From Sulfurovum sp. (GTDB lineage Bacteria; Campylobacterota; Campylobacteria; Campylobacterales; Sulfurovaceae): 6,031 nt of DNA. This document shows positions 5,940 to 6,031 of the stretch, piece by piece. A program made the translations under genes and the position numbers. The stretch is taken from positions 1 through 6,031 of the forward strand of contig DAOUPF010000094.1 in assembly GCA_030626265.1 (NCBI GenBank), read 5' to 3'. How positions within the stretch are numbered: the stretch's first letter is position 1; each line of letters begins with the position of its first letter. The notes beneath the pieces were generated by a model. The model was not told the origin of the DNA and made no database searches. It was given only the letters and a program-made list of their open reading frames with translations.

Positions 5940-6031
5940 ATTATATAGCAAATAAGTTAGAAGAACTTGATGGCTACTTTGAACATAAAACTACTGTTGA
6001 AAAATGGGTAATGATTATTTTATTTGCAGGA
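5936..6031 (+). CDS. Start of a putative GspM/PilO-like membrane protein (cut by window edge)
   Basis: ATG at 5936 overlaps the previous stop codon (ATGA), and AAGG/AGG motifs at 5922-5929 give a ribosome binding site about 6 bases upstream. The 32 visible codons stay open to the edge. They encode a short charged N-terminus (MNYIANKLEELDGYFEHKT, 1-19), then TVEKW and a hydrophobic run VMIILFAG (25-32) that looks like the beginning of a membrane helix. A short cytoplasmic tail ending in a 'x-x-E-K/R-x' step into a helix is how GspM and PilO proteins begin, and these are encoded directly after GspL or PilN in known systems. With so little sequence this rests mostly on position; the overlap shows that it is co-translated with its neighbour. 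Confidence 0.5.
   Translation, partial: MNYIANKLEELDGYFEHKTTVEKWVMIILFAG

Noticed and set aside
1..6031. Defence island, mobile element, CRISPR array or tRNA/rRNA gene
   Set aside because: No transposase or integrase motifs, terminal inverted repeats, regularly spaced repeats or RNA-gene signatures were seen; the region reads as conserved core chromosome.

Overview
The window looks like chromosomal DNA from a member of the Campylobacterota (the former Epsilonproteobacteria). It is AT-rich, and its proteins carry lineage-typical variants: an HslV with a short propeptide ahead of the Thr-Thr, an HslU Walker A reading GSTGVGKT, and an Era with a KA-x-ATRK switch I region. The gene order rplI-hslV-hslU-era matches what I recall from Helicobacter and Campylobacter. 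I cannot name the genus; a free-living sulfur-oxidising relative is plausible but is inference only.

Layout. Positions 1-976 hold the N-terminal half of an M3-family oligopeptidase A (prlC/opdA-like) on the minus strand, running off the left edge. A 100-bp divergent intergenic region (977-1076) carries promoter-like elements for both directions. A tight plus-strand housekeeping cluster follows: ribosomal protein L9 (1077-1520), the HslV protease (1524-2060), the HslU unfoldase (2057-3400) and the GTPase Era (3422-4324). Gaps in this cluster are 3 bp, a 4-bp overlap and 21 bp, so it is very probably one operon. A small hairpin followed by a T-run overlaps the era stop codon.

After an 88-bp AT-only-like gap with a perfect TATAAT comes a 508-residue single-pass membrane protein (4413-5939). 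Its organisation resembles GspL of type II secretion, or a PilM-PilN fusion of type IV pili: a cytoplasmic, apparently degenerate actin-like (ASKHA) region, one membrane helix, a coiled coil, and a small periplasmic alpha/beta domain. Its stop codon overlaps by ATGA the start of a further gene (5936 to the right edge). The 32 visible residues of that gene look like the short cytoplasmic tail and membrane-helix start of a GspM/PilO-type protein.

How the genes work together: HslV and HslU form one ATP-dependent protease, and Era and L9 belong to ribosome assembly and structure. PrlC degrades peptides, so it would act downstream of proteases such as HslUV, although it is divergently transcribed. 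The last two genes look like the start of an inner-membrane platform for a type IV pilus, type II secretion or DNA-uptake machine. They are the least conventional part of the window. I see no RNA genes, insertion sequences, CRISPR arrays or other mobile-element signs, and no gene-free stretch over 100 bp.
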